Below, piece by piece: positions 9,179-21,795 of a DNA stretch of 64,000 nt; positions within the stretch are counted from its first letter, which is position 1; every line of letters starts with the position of its first letter. The stretch is taken from the NCBI RefSeq assembly GCF_003667825.1, contig NZ_CP033043.1, forward strand, positions 4,720,501 through 4,784,500. The letters are read 5' to 3'. The notes under the pieces were generated by a model. The model was given only the letters and a program-made list of their open reading frames with translations, was not told the DNA's origin and searched no databases. The stretch comes from Metabacillus litoralis. GTDB lineage: Bacteria; Bacillota; Bacilli; Bacillales; Bacillaceae. The translations under genes were made by a program, and so were the position numbers.

Positions 9179-10132
9179 GTGCAAATACTATCAACTGTGA
9201 AATTACCAGATCATTTAAAAGACGAACTTTCTCAGAGCTTTCCGGATATCACGTTTCATCATGATAAAAAGATAGATGAAGCAAAGGGTCTTATACCAGA
9301 AGCTGAAGTGATCTTAACCTATGGAGAGGATTTGACTGAGGAGCATATTAAAGCTGCTGATAATCTTAAATGGATTATGGTTGCTTCCGCTGGGATTGAC
9401 CGACTTCCGTTCGCTATTCTTGAGGAGCGAAATATTACTGTAACAAACTCTAAAGGGGTACATGCTATACCGATGGCCGAATATTGTATATCCATGATGC
9501 TACAGGTTTCAAGGCAAGCTGAGGTGTTAATTGAAAATCAAAAGCAACATAACTGGAATAGACGAGTTAGGATGGAAGAGCTATACGGAAAAACTGTTTT
9601 AATTATAGGTACCGGTGCAATTGGGACTCAAACGGCTAAACTATGTGAAGCGTTCGGAATGAAAGTTATAGGCGTCAACAGTGATGGAAGAAAAGTAGAG
9701 CATTTTGACAGTGCTTATAGTATGGATGAAATTTCAATTCCTCTAGCAGAAGCAGATTTTGTGATTTCTGTTCTTCCGAGCACTGTGAAAACAAAGGGGC
9801 TTTTAAATAAAGACTTTTTCTATAAGATGAAGCAAGATTCTGTTTTTATTAATATTGGAAGAGGAGATGTAGTTGTTGAGAATGACCTCATTCCATTACT
9901 TAACGAAAATAGAATTAAACATGCGGTGCTAGATGTATTTGAAAAAGAACCTTTAGCTGAGGACCACCCATTTTGGGAGATGGGAAATGTTACGGTTACG
10001 CCTCATCTCTCAGGGATTACAAAGAATTATCTGCCTAGAGTAATGGTGATCTTTCATAGAAACCTTCAGTACTATTGTCATCATCAATTAACAAGCATGG
10101 AAAATATCATAGCATTAGAGAAAAGATATTAG
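9179..10132 (+). CDS. D-2-hydroxyacid dehydrogenase family NAD(P)-dependent oxidoreductase
   Basis: A 317-residue protein with the split catalytic domain and central Rossmann domain of the D-isomer-specific 2-hydroxyacid dehydrogenases. The nucleotide-binding loop GTGAIG is near residue 142. FINIGRGDVV (catalytic Arg region), the Glu of EKEPLAEDHPFW and the His of PHLSG complete the active-site triad pattern. The substrate (phosphoglycerate, glyoxylate or another 2-keto acid) cannot be told from sequence. GTG 9179 is chosen because AAGGGGG lies just upstream and the alignment begins there. It follows a possible regulatory leader with a terminator 57 bases before its start. Confidence 0.83.
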   Translation: MQILSTVKLPDHLKDELSQSFPDITFHHDKKIDEAKGLIPEAEVILTYGEDLTEEHIKAADNLKWIMVASAGIDRLPFAILEERNITVTNSKGVHAIPMAEYCISMMLQVSRQAEVLIENQKQHNWNRRVRMEELYGKTVLIIGTGAIGTQTAKLCEAFGMKVIGVNSDGRKVEHFDSAYSMDEISIPLAEADFVISVLPSTVKTKGLLNKDFFYKMKQDSVFINIGRGDVVVENDLIPLLNENRIKHAVLDVFEKEPLAEDHPFWEMGNVTVTPHLSGITKNYLPRVMVIFHRNLQYYCHHQLTSMENIIALEKRY

Positions 10133-10187
10133 GACAAAGAGAATGAATGAAAGCTGTTGGTAAATAATACTCTTATATAAAGAAAGT

Positions 10188-10217
10188 TTGACAAAAGAGA
10201 TTCTCACAATGTACACT
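10188..10217 (+). promoter_or_regulatory. perR promoter
   Basis: TTGACA at 10188-10193 and TACACT at 10212-10217, 18 bases apart, upstream of perR. The PerR box begins directly after it. Confidence 0.55.
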
Positions 10218-10219
10218 AA

Positions 10220-10234
10220 TTATAAAGATTATAA
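10220..10234 (+). promoter_or_regulatory. PerR box (autoregulation)
   Basis: TTATAAAGATTATAA differs at one position from the 15-base consensus TTATAATNATTATAA. It sits just downstream of the -10 element of the perR promoter, where bound PerR would block its own transcription, as known in B. subtilis. Confidence 0.75.
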
Positions 10235-10269
10235 AGTAAGAATGTTTTTAGAAGTGAGGTGCATGGCGA

Positions 10270-10707
10270 ATGTCTGAACATCAATTAAAAGATGCGTTGG
10301 ATGCCTTAAAACAAACAGGAGTACGTATTACACCTCAACGTCATGCTATACTTGAATTCTTAGTCGATTCCATGACACACCCTACAGCCGATGATATATA
10401 TAAAGCGTTAGAAGGAAAATTCCCTAATATGAGTGTTGCCACAGTTTATAACAACTTAAGGGTATTTCGTGAAGTTGGACTTGTAAAGGAATTAACGTAT
10501 GGCGATGCATCAAGTCGTTTTGATTTTGTAACGTCAGACCACTATCACGTTATTTGTGAGAAATGTGGAAAGATTGTTGATTTCTCTTACCCAGGACTTG
10601 ATGAAGTTGAGGCGTTAGCTGCACATGTAACGGGATTTAATGTAAGTCACCATCGAATGGAGATTTACGGTGTGTGCAGTAGTTGTGAAAAGAAAGAAAC
10701 ACATTAA
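10270..10707 (+). CDS. perR: Peroxide stress repressor PerR
   Basis: Fur-family peroxide sensor, 145 residues, the same length as B. subtilis PerR. The regulatory-metal ligands His37, Asp85, His91, His93 and Asp104 are all present at those numbers. The structural zinc site is formed by Cys96 and Cys99 (CEKC) with the C-terminal CSSC pair. PerR represses katA, ahpCF, mrgA and haem genes; oxidation of the His ligands by peroxide releases DNA. The nearby gsaB and bcp suit the regulon theme, although I see a PerR box only upstream of perR itself. The ATG has GAAGTGAGGTG upstream. Confidence 0.97.
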   Translation: MSEHQLKDALDALKQTGVRITPQRHAILEFLVDSMTHPTADDIYKALEGKFPNMSVATVYNNLRVFREVGLVKELTYGDASSRFDFVTSDHYHVICEKCGKIVDFSYPGLDEVEALAAHVTGFNVSHHRMEIYGVCSSCEKKETH

Positions 10708-10738
10708 ACAAGCTGGTCTTTTGGACAGCTTGTTTTTT
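10707..10738 (+). terminator. perR terminator
   Basis: AACAAGCTG pairs with CAGCTTGTT and runs into seven T residues. Confidence 0.85.
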
Positions 10739-10829
10739 TGTTGTAACAGTCAGTCGTATTGGAGAAATGGGCTTTGCTTACGTTCGCGCGATATGAAATA
10801 ACCCTATTAAAGGAAAGGGGGCCACATTT

Positions 10830-11234
10830 GTATTGTATTTAAGTAAAAAGGGATGAAAAGCATACGCAAACAAGGAATGTGAATGTTTTTGTATAGATAG
10901 GTGAATGAAATCATACGTAAAATACAGAAAAAGGGGAAAATGATAAAAAAGTGGTAGGAATGCGATAATTATCCATTTGCGTATTGTTTTGAAGTAAAAA
11001 GGGGTAAAAAGCATACGCAAAAGATGAATGTGAATGCTTTTATATAGGATAGGTGGTATGAAACCATACGCATAATACAAAAAAAGGGAAAAATGATATT
11101 AAAAGTGATCAAAAATGCAAGAATTATCCATTTGTGTATTGTTTAAAAGTGAAAAGGGGTAAAAAGCATACGCAAAAAAGGAATGTGCATGCTTTTACAT
11201 AGATAAGCAGAATGAAATCATACGCATATTTTTT
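10830..11234. repeat. Tandem direct repeat, about 150-155 bp unit, 2.6 copies
   Basis: Unit 1 is 10830-10980, unit 2 is 10981-11135 and partial unit 3 is 11136 to about 11234. Each begins GTATTGT, then has an AAGTRAAAAGGG block, AAAAGCATACGCAAA, GAATGTG(A/C)ATG, a TATAGATAGG-type block and RAAATCATACG; units 1 and 2 end ATTATCCATTTG. Differences are scattered substitutions and short indels, so the copies are not recent. The 600-bp gap 10739-11339 between perR and ygzB has no gene I can support, and this array fills most of it. Purpose unknown. Confidence 0.8.
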
Positions 11235-11261
11235 GAAGAGGAAACTCTTTATATAAATAAA

Positions 11262-11300
11262 AATGACCATCAATGCAGTGTGTGCAATTTGATGGTCATT
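11262..11300 (-). terminator. Terminator after ygzB
   Basis: AATGACCATCA (11262-11272) pairs with TGATGGTCATT (11290-11300). On the minus strand the stem is followed by TTTATTTAT, which suits ygzB. Confidence 0.65.
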
Positions 11301-11339
11301 TCTTGTCTTTTAATTCATTAATATTTAAGCCGTTCTTCT

Positions 11340-11696
11340 TTATTTGTTTAAACTCTTTTTATTATAGCTTTCATCAAACTCTTTTCCTTCAAGATCCTTG
11401 TCCAATGTTAAAGGTTCCTTACAATACATACACATGTCTACCCGACCAAGTATCTTTGTCGGTTTCCCACATGATGGACATGTGACCTGTACGGCTTTTG
11501 TCGAGAGCATACCGATCCAGAAGTAAACAACGGTGCTTGCAATAATCGAAAGCATTCCTAACATCATAAAGATCGTCATAACCCACATGTTTGTTCGGAA
11601 AAATACCCCAAAATACATAATAATAAACCCTATAAATATTAAGCTTAAAGCAAAGGTTCTTATTTTATTTATTTTACTAGTATATTTACGAGCCAT
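11340..11696 (-). CDS. ygzB: YgzB, UPF0295 membrane protein with zinc-ribbon-like tail
   Basis: A 118-residue protein. Two membrane helices (about residues 14-34 and 40-65) are followed by a cytoplasmic segment with CPSC and CMYC, a four-cysteine metal-ribbon pattern, then a conserved acidic end. Length, sequence style and position between perR and ygxA match B. subtilis YgzB (UPF0295). Function unknown. Start is the ATG ending at 11696, behind a ribosome site (AGGAGG on the minus strand). The 250 bases between this gene and ygxA hold the divergent promoters; I assign nothing else there. Confidence 0.9.
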   Translation of the reverse strand: MARKYTSKINKIRTFALSLIFIGFIIMYFGVFFRTNMWVMTIFMMLGMLSIIASTVVYFWIGMLSTKAVQVTCPSCGKPTKILGRVDMCMYCKEPLTLDKDLEGKEFDESYNKKSLNK

Positions 11697-11950
11697 TTTG
11701 ACCTCCTAGAATAGATAAATTTTTAAGTTCGTTTGCAAATGTCACCTTTAAAGTGAAAGATATAAGTAACAAGCCTCTTTTGGTCATAAGATACTTGCGC
11801 TTTTTTAAATATAGCACAGGTTATATAATAGATAAATTGTTTACTAAATTTACATAAAAACTTGTTTTTTTAAAGTGACTCTGAAAGTAAAGGGTTTTGA
11901 CAATGAGATGTAGAAACATTTAGTAAAGCCCATATAAGGGAGGAAGATTG

Positions 11951-12823
11951 ATGGAAAATATTCTCCGTCCTATTTATCAAGAACGAGCAAGTCATACCAA
12001 TACTTTAGCCATTATCATGATTGAAAAGCGGAATCAAACCTCCCCTTTAACTGATAATTTAGATGTAGCTCTCCTGGTTATCGTAAATGAAGCTGAACAG
12101 GCTTTATTTGTTAAACATTATGAATATGAAGAAAAAAAAGCATCTTTAACGGTGATGACGAAAGATGACCTGAACGAGTCCATCCTGTTAGGTACAAATA
12201 GAAGGATTGTAGATTGGATCCTGAACGGAAAAATTCTTTTTGATCGTAATGAATACATAATAGAACTAATAGACCGACTAAAAACATTTCCTTTTAGTGA
12301 AAGGAAAATGAAAATCGGTATTGAATTTGCTAAGTTGGTTCGAAGATATCTGGAGGGTAAGGAGTTCTTCGAATCAATGCAACTGTTAGATACTTATAAT
12401 CATGTTGTTCACGCGTTACATCATCTAGCAAGACTTGAAGTGATTGATAGGGGATACTATCCTGAGGTAACGGTATGGAACCAGGTAAAACAAATAGAAC
12501 CGCAAATTTATAAATTGTATAAGGAATTAGTGGAAAGTGAAGAATCACTAGAGAAAAGATTAGAATTACTATTCTTAGCAAGTGATTTCCTGATTCATTC
12601 TAAGATAGAAATTGGTGCAGCACATATTTTAACTGTTATGTCTGAAAAAGATTCATGGTACTTCGATGAGCTATATCAACATCCAGAATTGAAGTATTAC
12701 TCTGTAGACTTAAGTGTTCTTTTAGAATTTTTGGTTGAGAAGCAATACATATCTATAGAAAGAAAACAAACAAAAGGTAAGGGGATTTATCATCGTATAT
12801 ATTTTCTTGAGAAAAAATATTGA
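11951..12823 (+). CDS. ygxA: YgxA, nucleotidyltransferase-like protein
   Basis: A 290-residue cytoplasmic protein. The N-terminal ~110 residues resemble a nucleotidyltransferase fold that has lost clear catalytic Asp residues, and the rest is helical with a winged-helix-like end. B. subtilis YgxA lies in the same place immediately upstream of an rRNA operon, which gives the name. Function is not established. ATG 11951 is preferred over TTG 11948 because GGGAGGA (11938-11944) is six bases before it. Its stop codon overlaps the -35 box of the first rrn promoter, so the end of this gene is also promoter sequence. Confidence 0.85.
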   Translation: MENILRPIYQERASHTNTLAIIMIEKRNQTSPLTDNLDVALLVIVNEAEQALFVKHYEYEEKKASLTVMTKDDLNESILLGTNRRIVDWILNGKILFDRNEYIIELIDRLKTFPFSERKMKIGIEFAKLVRRYLEGKEFFESMQLLDTYNHVVHALHHLARLEVIDRGYYPEVTVWNQVKQIEPQIYKLYKELVESEESLEKRLELLFLASDFLIHSKIEIGAAHILTVMSEKDSWYFDELYQHPELKYYSVDLSVLLEFLVEKQYISIERKQTKGKGIYHRIYFLEKKY

Positions 12824-12848
12824 CTTTAATTTTTATAGGTGATATATT
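12820..12848 (+). promoter_or_regulatory. rrn promoter P1
   Basis: TTGACT (12820-12825) and TATATT (12843-12848), spacer 17. The -35 box contains the TGA stop of ygxA. Confidence 0.65.
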
Positions 12849-12856
12849 ATTAAACG

Positions 12857-12883
12857 TCGCTGTTACTTAAGTGTTAGCAGCGT
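12857..12883 (+). terminator. Hairpin between rrn P1 and P2, possible ygxA terminator
   Basis: CGCTG and CAGCG close a stem around TTACTTAAGTGTTAG, followed by a T-rich run with interruptions. Weak as a terminator; P1 transcripts would carry it. Confidence 0.35.
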
Positions 12884-12928
12884 CCTTATTTTCTTCTTAA
12901 CGGTAAAAAAACTTTTTCTAAAAAAGAG

Positions 12929-12957
12929 TTGACGGTCCGGTTTGAAGATGTTATATT
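12929..12957 (+). promoter_or_regulatory. rrn promoter P2
   Basis: TTGACG (12929-12934) and TATATT (12952-12957), spacer 17. Tandem P1/P2 is the usual design of Bacillus rRNA operons. A boxA-like antitermination element, GATCTTTGAAAACT, lies at about 12990-13003. Confidence 0.75.
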
Positions 12958-13090
12958 AATAAAGTCGCTTCTGAGAGAACGACATGAAATGATCTTTGAA
13001 AACTAAACAAAACCAAGCGTGCCAACGTTAATTTCGATTAACAAAAACAACGTACTATATAGTACAAACTTTTATGAGCTATATCAACTC

Positions 13091-14647
<1,557 letters not shown>

Positions 14648-14877
14648 AAAATGAGGCACGCTTGGTATTTTGTTTAGTTTTGAGAGTTCATTATGATCTT
14701 TCTATATAAGTAAGACTCAATACATAGGAGTCTAAATGCAGAGTGCATTTGAACATCCTGTGTTTTATGTTCCTTGAAAACTAGATAACGAAAACAATTC
14801 AAGTAATTCACTGAGTTTAAACGCTTAGTTTAGTGATTCTCTTAATAATTGATTTAAACGACATCTTCGATGTCAAA

Positions 14878-17810
<2,933 letters not shown>

Positions 17811-17923
17811 AAGCGTAAGCTTAGTGAATTGAATTGTGAATCGTTATCTAGTTTTGAAGGAATATGAAAGTAAAAAAACACTTGAAATCTTCTTCTAATT
17901 TAGTATAATAGGTTTTGTCACAT

Positions 17924-18041
<118 letters not shown>

Positions 18042-18051
18042 TTTGTATTAT

Positions 18052-18126
18052 TCCGCAGTAGCTCAGTGGTAGAGCTATCGGCTGTTAACCGATCGGTCGT
18101 AGGTTCGAGTCCTACCTGCGGAGCCA
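18052..18126 (+). tRNA. tRNA-Asn (GTT)
   Basis: Cloverleaf with acceptor TCCGCAG/CTGCGGA, anticodon GTT and encoded CCA. First of the array that follows the rRNA operon. Confidence 0.95.
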
Positions 18127-18130
18127 TTTT

Positions 18131-18222
18131 GGAGAGCTGTCCGAGTGGCCGAAGGAGCACGATTGGAAATCGTGTAGGCGGTGTAAGCTGTCTCAAGGGT
18201 TCAAATCCCTTGCTCTCCGCCA
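18131..18222 (+). tRNA. tRNA-Ser (GGA)
   Basis: Acceptor GGAGAGC/GCTCTCC, long variable arm, anticodon GGA, encoded CCA. Confidence 0.95.
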
Positions 18223-18240
18223 CTATTTAAAATATAATAT

Positions 18241-18315
18241 GGCCCATTGGTCAAGCGGTTAAGACACCGCCCTTTCACGGCGGTAACACGGGTTCGAATC
18301 CCGTATGGGTCACCA
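18241..18315 (+). tRNA. tRNA-Glu (TTC)
   Basis: Acceptor GGCCCAT/ATGGGTC, anticodon TTC in the loop CTTTCAC, encoded CCA. Confidence 0.95.
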
Positions 18316-18378
18316 TAGTTTTTTCGCGCCAGCGAAAATAACTTACCTTAATGAAAGTCAAAAATTTCGTGTTATTAT

Positions 18379-18454
18379 GGAGGATTAGCTCAGCTGGGAG
18401 AGCACCTGCCTTACAAGCAGGGGGTCGGCGGTTCGATCCCGTCATCCTCCACCA
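18379..18454 (+). tRNA. tRNA-Val (TAC)
   Basis: Acceptor GGAGGAT/ATCCTCC, anticodon TAC, encoded CCA. Confidence 0.95.
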
Positions 18455-18464
18455 TATTTATTAT

Positions 18465-18541
<77 letters not shown>

Positions 18542-18545
18542 AAAT

Positions 18546-18622
18546 GGTCCGGTAGTTCAGTTGGTTAGAATGCCTGCCTGTCACGCAGGAGGTCGCGGGT
18601 TCGAGTCCCGTCCGGACCGCCA
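18546..18622 (+). tRNA. tRNA-Asp (GTC)
   Basis: Acceptor GGTCCGG/CCGGACC, anticodon GTC, encoded CCA. Confidence 0.95.
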
Positions 18623-18793
18623 TATTATTCATTCTTATTCTACCCTAATTATAGAGTAAGAGGGTTTCAATAAGCGAAAAGATCAAGGTAGCGAGTGAAT
18701 GAACACCGGAGCGTATAACCATACGTGAGGATGTGAATGAACGAGCTGACGCAGAGATTTGAAGCTTAGTGGAAGCAGTAAACTAATTAATTT
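18623..18793 (+). other. 171-bp insert within the tRNA array, no gene
   Basis: Unusually long spacer between tRNA-Asp and tRNA-Phe. It has short complementary segments (GCGTAT with ATACGT near 18712-18726; GCTGAC/GCAGAG region) and reads like a decayed or structured repeat. I see no tRNA remnant or open frame in it. Confidence 0.4.
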
Positions 18794-18866
18794 GGCTCGG
18801 TAGCTCAGTTGGTAGAGCAATGGACTGAAAATCCATGTGTCGGCGGTTCGATTCCGTCCCGAGCCA
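18794..18866 (+). tRNA. tRNA-Phe (GAA)
   Basis: Acceptor GGCTCGG/CCGAGCC, anticodon GAA. The gene ends in A-CCT, so the terminal CCA must be added by nucleotidyltransferase. Confidence 0.94.
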
Positions 18867-18895
18867 CCTTTTATTTATTTTAAATTAAATTTAAC

Positions 18896-18921
18896 GCCGG
18901 TGTAGCTCAATTGGTAGAGCA
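18896..18921 (+). pseudogene. 5' fragment of tRNA-Thr
   Basis: GCCGGTGTAGCTCAATTGGT and the following GAGCA repeat the first 26 bases of the intact tRNA-Thr at 19042 (acceptor 5' strand and D arm). The match then stops in unrelated sequence, with no anticodon arm. Confidence 0.85.
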
Positions 18922-19041
18922 CGATCGAATATGCTTCGAAGCTTTTGCTTCAGCACACAAATCGAGCTGCTACTTGAATAATCTCTCTGAGATTTGGGTG
19001 ACTGGTAAGTAAGATAGAACTTAATATACATCTATAATGAC

Positions 19042-19114
<73 letters not shown>

Positions 19115-19125
19115 CTCTCATATAT

Positions 19126-19209
19126 GGAGGGGTAGCGAAGTGGCTAAACGCGGCGGACTGTAAATCCGCTCCTTAGGGTTCGGCAGTTCGAATCTGCCCC
19201 CCTCCACCA
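19126..19209 (+). tRNA. tRNA-Tyr (GTA)
   Basis: Long variable arm, anticodon GTA, encoded CCA. Confidence 0.95.
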
Positions 19210-19214
19210 TTTAT

Positions 19215-19288
19215 AGGGGCATAGTTTAACGGTAGAATAGAGGTCTCCAAAACCTTTGGTGTGGGTTCGATTCCTACTGCCCCTGCCA
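19215..19288 (+). tRNA. tRNA-Trp (CCA)
   Basis: Acceptor AGGGGCA/TGCCCCT, anticodon CCA, encoded 3' CCA. Confidence 0.95.
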
Positions 19289-19304
19289 ATTATAAAAACT
19301 TGAT

Positions 19305-19381
19305 GGCGATTGTGGCGAAGTGGTTAACGCATCGGATTGTGGTTCCGACATTCGTGGGTTCGATTCCCATCAGTCGCCCCA
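19305..19381 (+). tRNA. tRNA-His (GTG)
   Basis: Anticodon GTG. The 5' GG includes the extra G-1 opposite C73 typical of tRNA-His. Encoded CCA. Confidence 0.94.
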
Positions 19382-19509
19382 TTTATATATATATCAGACA
19401 TGATTGCTTAGTAATTATAAATGCAGAAAAGCACTTGGATGTCGACGATATTTCGCGATTAGGATTTATGTAGCATATTCAAGGAAGCCTATTCTTGAAG
19501 CTAATTCAA

Positions 19510-19584
19510 TGGGCTATAGCCAAGCGGTAAGGCATCGCACTTTGACTGCGACATGCGTTGGTTCGAATCCAGCTAGCCCAGCCA
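19510..19584 (+). tRNA. tRNA-Gln (TTG)
   Basis: Acceptor TGGGCTA/TAGCCCA, anticodon TTG, encoded CCA. The 128-bp spacer before it shows nothing I recognise. Confidence 0.95.
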
Positions 19585-19643
19585 TTTTTATTAACACTTT
19601 TTAGTTCTATTGCATAGGCTAAACCATATAGATAAAGTAAGAT

Positions 19644-19715
19644 GCGGAAGTAGTTCAGTGGTAGAACACCACCTTGCCAAGGTGGGGGTCGCGGGTTCGA
19701 ATCCCGTCTTCCGCT
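19644..19715 (+). tRNA. tRNA-Gly (GCC)
   Basis: Acceptor GCGGAAG/CTTCCGC, anticodon GCC, no encoded CCA. Confidence 0.94.
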
Positions 19716-19730
19716 TTTAGTTTTAGTGAT

Positions 19731-19804
<74 letters not shown>

Positions 19805-19820
19805 TTCATTTAACACCCTT

Positions 19821-19909
19821 GCCGGGGTGGCGGAACTGGCAGACGCACAGGACTTAAAATCCTGCGGTAGGTGACTACCGTACCGGTTCGATTCCGGTCC
19901 TCGGCACCA
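19821..19909 (+). tRNA. tRNA-Leu (TAA)
   Basis: Long variable arm, anticodon TAA, encoded CCA. Confidence 0.95.
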
Positions 19910-19931
19910 TTTATTGTGTACTTAATCCTTT

Positions 19932-20013
19932 GCCAGTGTGGCGGAATTGGCAGACGCGCACGACTCAAAATCGTGTTCCTTCGGGAGTGTCGGTTCGACC
20001 CCGACCACTGGTA
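19932..20013 (+). tRNA. tRNA-Leu (CAA), integration target
   Basis: Acceptor GCCAGTG/CACTGGT, long variable arm, anticodon CAA, no encoded CCA. From base 19940 on it lies inside the left 76-bp direct repeat of the element, so its 3' part is supplied by the element and the gene stays complete. Confidence 0.95.
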
Positions 20014-20015
20014 TC
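19940..20015 (+). repeat. Left attachment repeat (attL side)
   Basis: 76 bases identical to 29120-29195. Covers the D arm through the 3' end of tRNA-Leu(CAA) plus two bases. Confidence 0.9.
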
Positions 20016-20038
20016 TAATTTCTTTAAAAAGCCTTATA

Positions 20039-20077
20039 AACCAATGCTTTGAGCAATTCAGAGCATTGGTTTTTTTG
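20039..20077 (+). terminator. Element-borne terminator after the tRNA array
   Basis: AACCAATGCT pairs with AGCATTGGTT and is followed by seven T residues. It lies inside the element and now ends the tRNA operon. The original terminator appears to be the one displaced to 29231-29263. Confidence 0.8.
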
Positions 20078-20103
20078 TGCTTTACTTTGGTAAAGCAATC
20101 TGC

Positions 20104-20121
20104 TAATCGTGTGGACAACAA
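20104..20121 (+). promoter_or_regulatory. Left copy of candidate integrase arm-type site
   Basis: TAATCGTGTGGACAACAA, matched with one change at 29052-29069, in the same orientation near the other end of the element. Confidence 0.45.
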
Positions 20122-20175
20122 TTTACGGTTATTAAGTACCTTTGAGACAAAAAACCTTAAAGGGAGATGCTTAAA

Positions 20176-21129
20176 ATGGTAAGAAAAAAATTAATACAAA
20201 AAAATGTATTGGAAAAATCAGTACACGAATCATACGAAGACTTTCAATTAGAAAATAAGGTGAAAAATTTATCTGAAATGACTATCCGCTTTTATGGACA
20301 AAATTTAGTACACTTTATCAGTTTTTCAGAAGAAATAGGAATAGAACAAATCAGTGAGATAGAAAAGAAAACAATTGATAAGTTTATCATGCAGTTAAAA
20401 GAACGAAATTTAGCCGATACAACTATTAACACATATATGAGAGCAACAAGAGCTTTTCTTTATTTCGCGATGCGAGAAGGCTATTTAAACAAATTTGACA
20501 TTAACCTTATTAAAGCCGACAAAAAACAAAAAGAACCATATACAGAAGAGGAAGTAAAAAAATTAATCAAGAAACCTAATATAAGAGAATGTGGCTTCGT
20601 GGAACATAGAAATTGGGTTATGGTCAATTATTTATTAGAAACTGGTAATAGGCTAAACACAATTCTCCATTTAAAAGTAAAAGATATTGATTTAGAAAAC
20701 GGAATGGTTGTATTATCAACAACAAAAAATAGAAAGGCTCAATTTAATCCTATAAGTGAGCATCTTGTTAAAATCTTGAATGAATATATTAAAATTTACG
20801 ACTTTGAGGAATTAGATTATTTATTTATCAATGAGTTGGGAGAGCAAATGACTAGAAATTCAATGCAACATGCAATAGCAAGATATAATAAGAAAAGAGG
20901 GGTAGCTAGAACATCTATCCATGCTTTTAGACATACTTTTGCAAAACACTATATAACAAGTGGCGGTGATTCCTTTAAGCTACAACGCTTACTAGGTCAC
21001 TCTACGTTAGACGTAACATTGAACTATGTTAACTTGTATTCAAAAGATTTAAAGGATGGATTTGATAAGCACAGTATATTAGCAAATTATAACGAAAGTC
21101 CAAGAATGAAGAGAGGGAAAAGAGGATAG
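20176..21129 (+). CDS. int: Tyrosine recombinase integrase of the element
   Basis: A 317-residue site-specific recombinase that would insert and excise the element at tRNA-Leu. The N-terminal ~100 residues form a SAM-like core-binding domain. The catalytic set is readable: Arg159 in GNRLNTILHL, a Lys in TTKNRKA, His249-x-x-Arg252 in HAFRHT, the LGHS motif and the nucleophile Tyr in NYVNLY (284 or 288). ATG 20176 is preferred over ATG 20167 because GGGAG at 20162-20166 is then nine bases away. It lies next to attL. No excisionase gene is evident. It resembles XerC/phage-type integrases rather than a housekeeping Xer protein. Confidence 0.92.
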   Translation: MVRKKLIQKNVLEKSVHESYEDFQLENKVKNLSEMTIRFYGQNLVHFISFSEEIGIEQISEIEKKTIDKFIMQLKERNLADTTINTYMRATRAFLYFAMREGYLNKFDINLIKADKKQKEPYTEEEVKKLIKKPNIRECGFVEHRNWVMVNYLLETGNRLNTILHLKVKDIDLENGMVVLSTTKNRKAQFNPISEHLVKILNEYIKIYDFEELDYLFINELGEQMTRNSMQHAIARYNKKRGVARTSIHAFRHTFAKHYITSGGDSFKLQRLLGHSTLDVTLNYVNLYSKDLKDGFDKHSILANYNESPRMKRGKRG

Positions 21130-21195
21130 TACCTGAATGTTTCAAGAAAAACATAGGAAAAAGCACTGGCTCAATTAACCAGTGCTTTTCTTAAT

Positions 21196-21795
21196 TTATA
21201 ATAAATCAGCTACGACACTCCATCTTTCATAAAACTTATTTACATCTTTCTCGCCATCCCGAACCTCAGTGGTTTGGTCACCGTGTTTGTGAAAATAAAA
21301 ATGGTATAGCTCTGCACTCCCACTTTCCTTATTCTTTACGAAATTTTGTAACTCCTGGGCAGTAAACAAAAAGGTATGAAACTCACCTTCATAAGAAACA
21401 GAAAAAATGTGTATGTCTATATCATCATTAAAAATGTCTTCTTCTTTCACAGTATGCCATGATGAAACATGTTCTTTAATATGGCTTTTACTGTAGTAAA
21501 ATTTAGCATCTAAAGTAATTTTATTTTTTTGGATAATTAAGTCTCCCGAATCACTTCTCTTGGCGATTTTGACATTAATAGACGGATTCAAGTTCTCAAT
21601 CTTATCAATAGCTTGTTTACGTGCTACAGAACGAGTAATCCTTTTTGGTTGTTCCTCATTATTAATTTCATTTACTTCCTCGTTTTCAAAACTTCTTTGA
21701 TTGTCAGAAAGTCTCACTTCTAACATTTCAACTTTATTTTCGAGATTTTTTATACGAGAGTACAATTCTAAAACTAAAGAATCTAAATTATCCAA
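21196..21795 (-). CDS. Uncharacterised coiled-coil protein of the element
   Basis: A 199-residue protein I do not recognise. Residues ~1-40 form a leucine-rich coiled coil, ~45-65 are charged and ~70-199 look like an alpha/beta domain with strands such as DLIIQKNKITLDAKF and IDIHIFSVSYEGEFHTFLFTAQ. No catalytic motif is convincing; the strand layout could suit a PD-(D/E)XK-like fold but that is speculative. TTG start, with AAAGGATGGTG upstream. It is divergent from the HNH-type gene. Its first codons contain an inverted copy of a 12-base sequence repeated twice in its upstream region, which suggests autoregulation. It could be a regulator or cargo such as a defence or counter-defence protein. 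Confidence 0.6.
   Translation of the reverse strand: MDNLDSLVLELYSRIKNLENKVEMLEVRLSDNQRSFENEEVNEINNEEQPKRITRSVARKQAIDKIENLNPSINVKIAKRSDSGDLIIQKNKITLDAKFYYSKSHIKEHVSSWHTVKEEDIFNDDIDIHIFSVSYEGEFHTFLFTAQELQNFVKNKESGSAELYHFYFHKHGDQTTEVRDGEKDVNKFYERWSVVADLL

Noticed and set aside
10830..11234. CRISPR array
   Set aside because: Units are ~150 bp with no short repeat/unique spacer alternation, and no cas genes are present.
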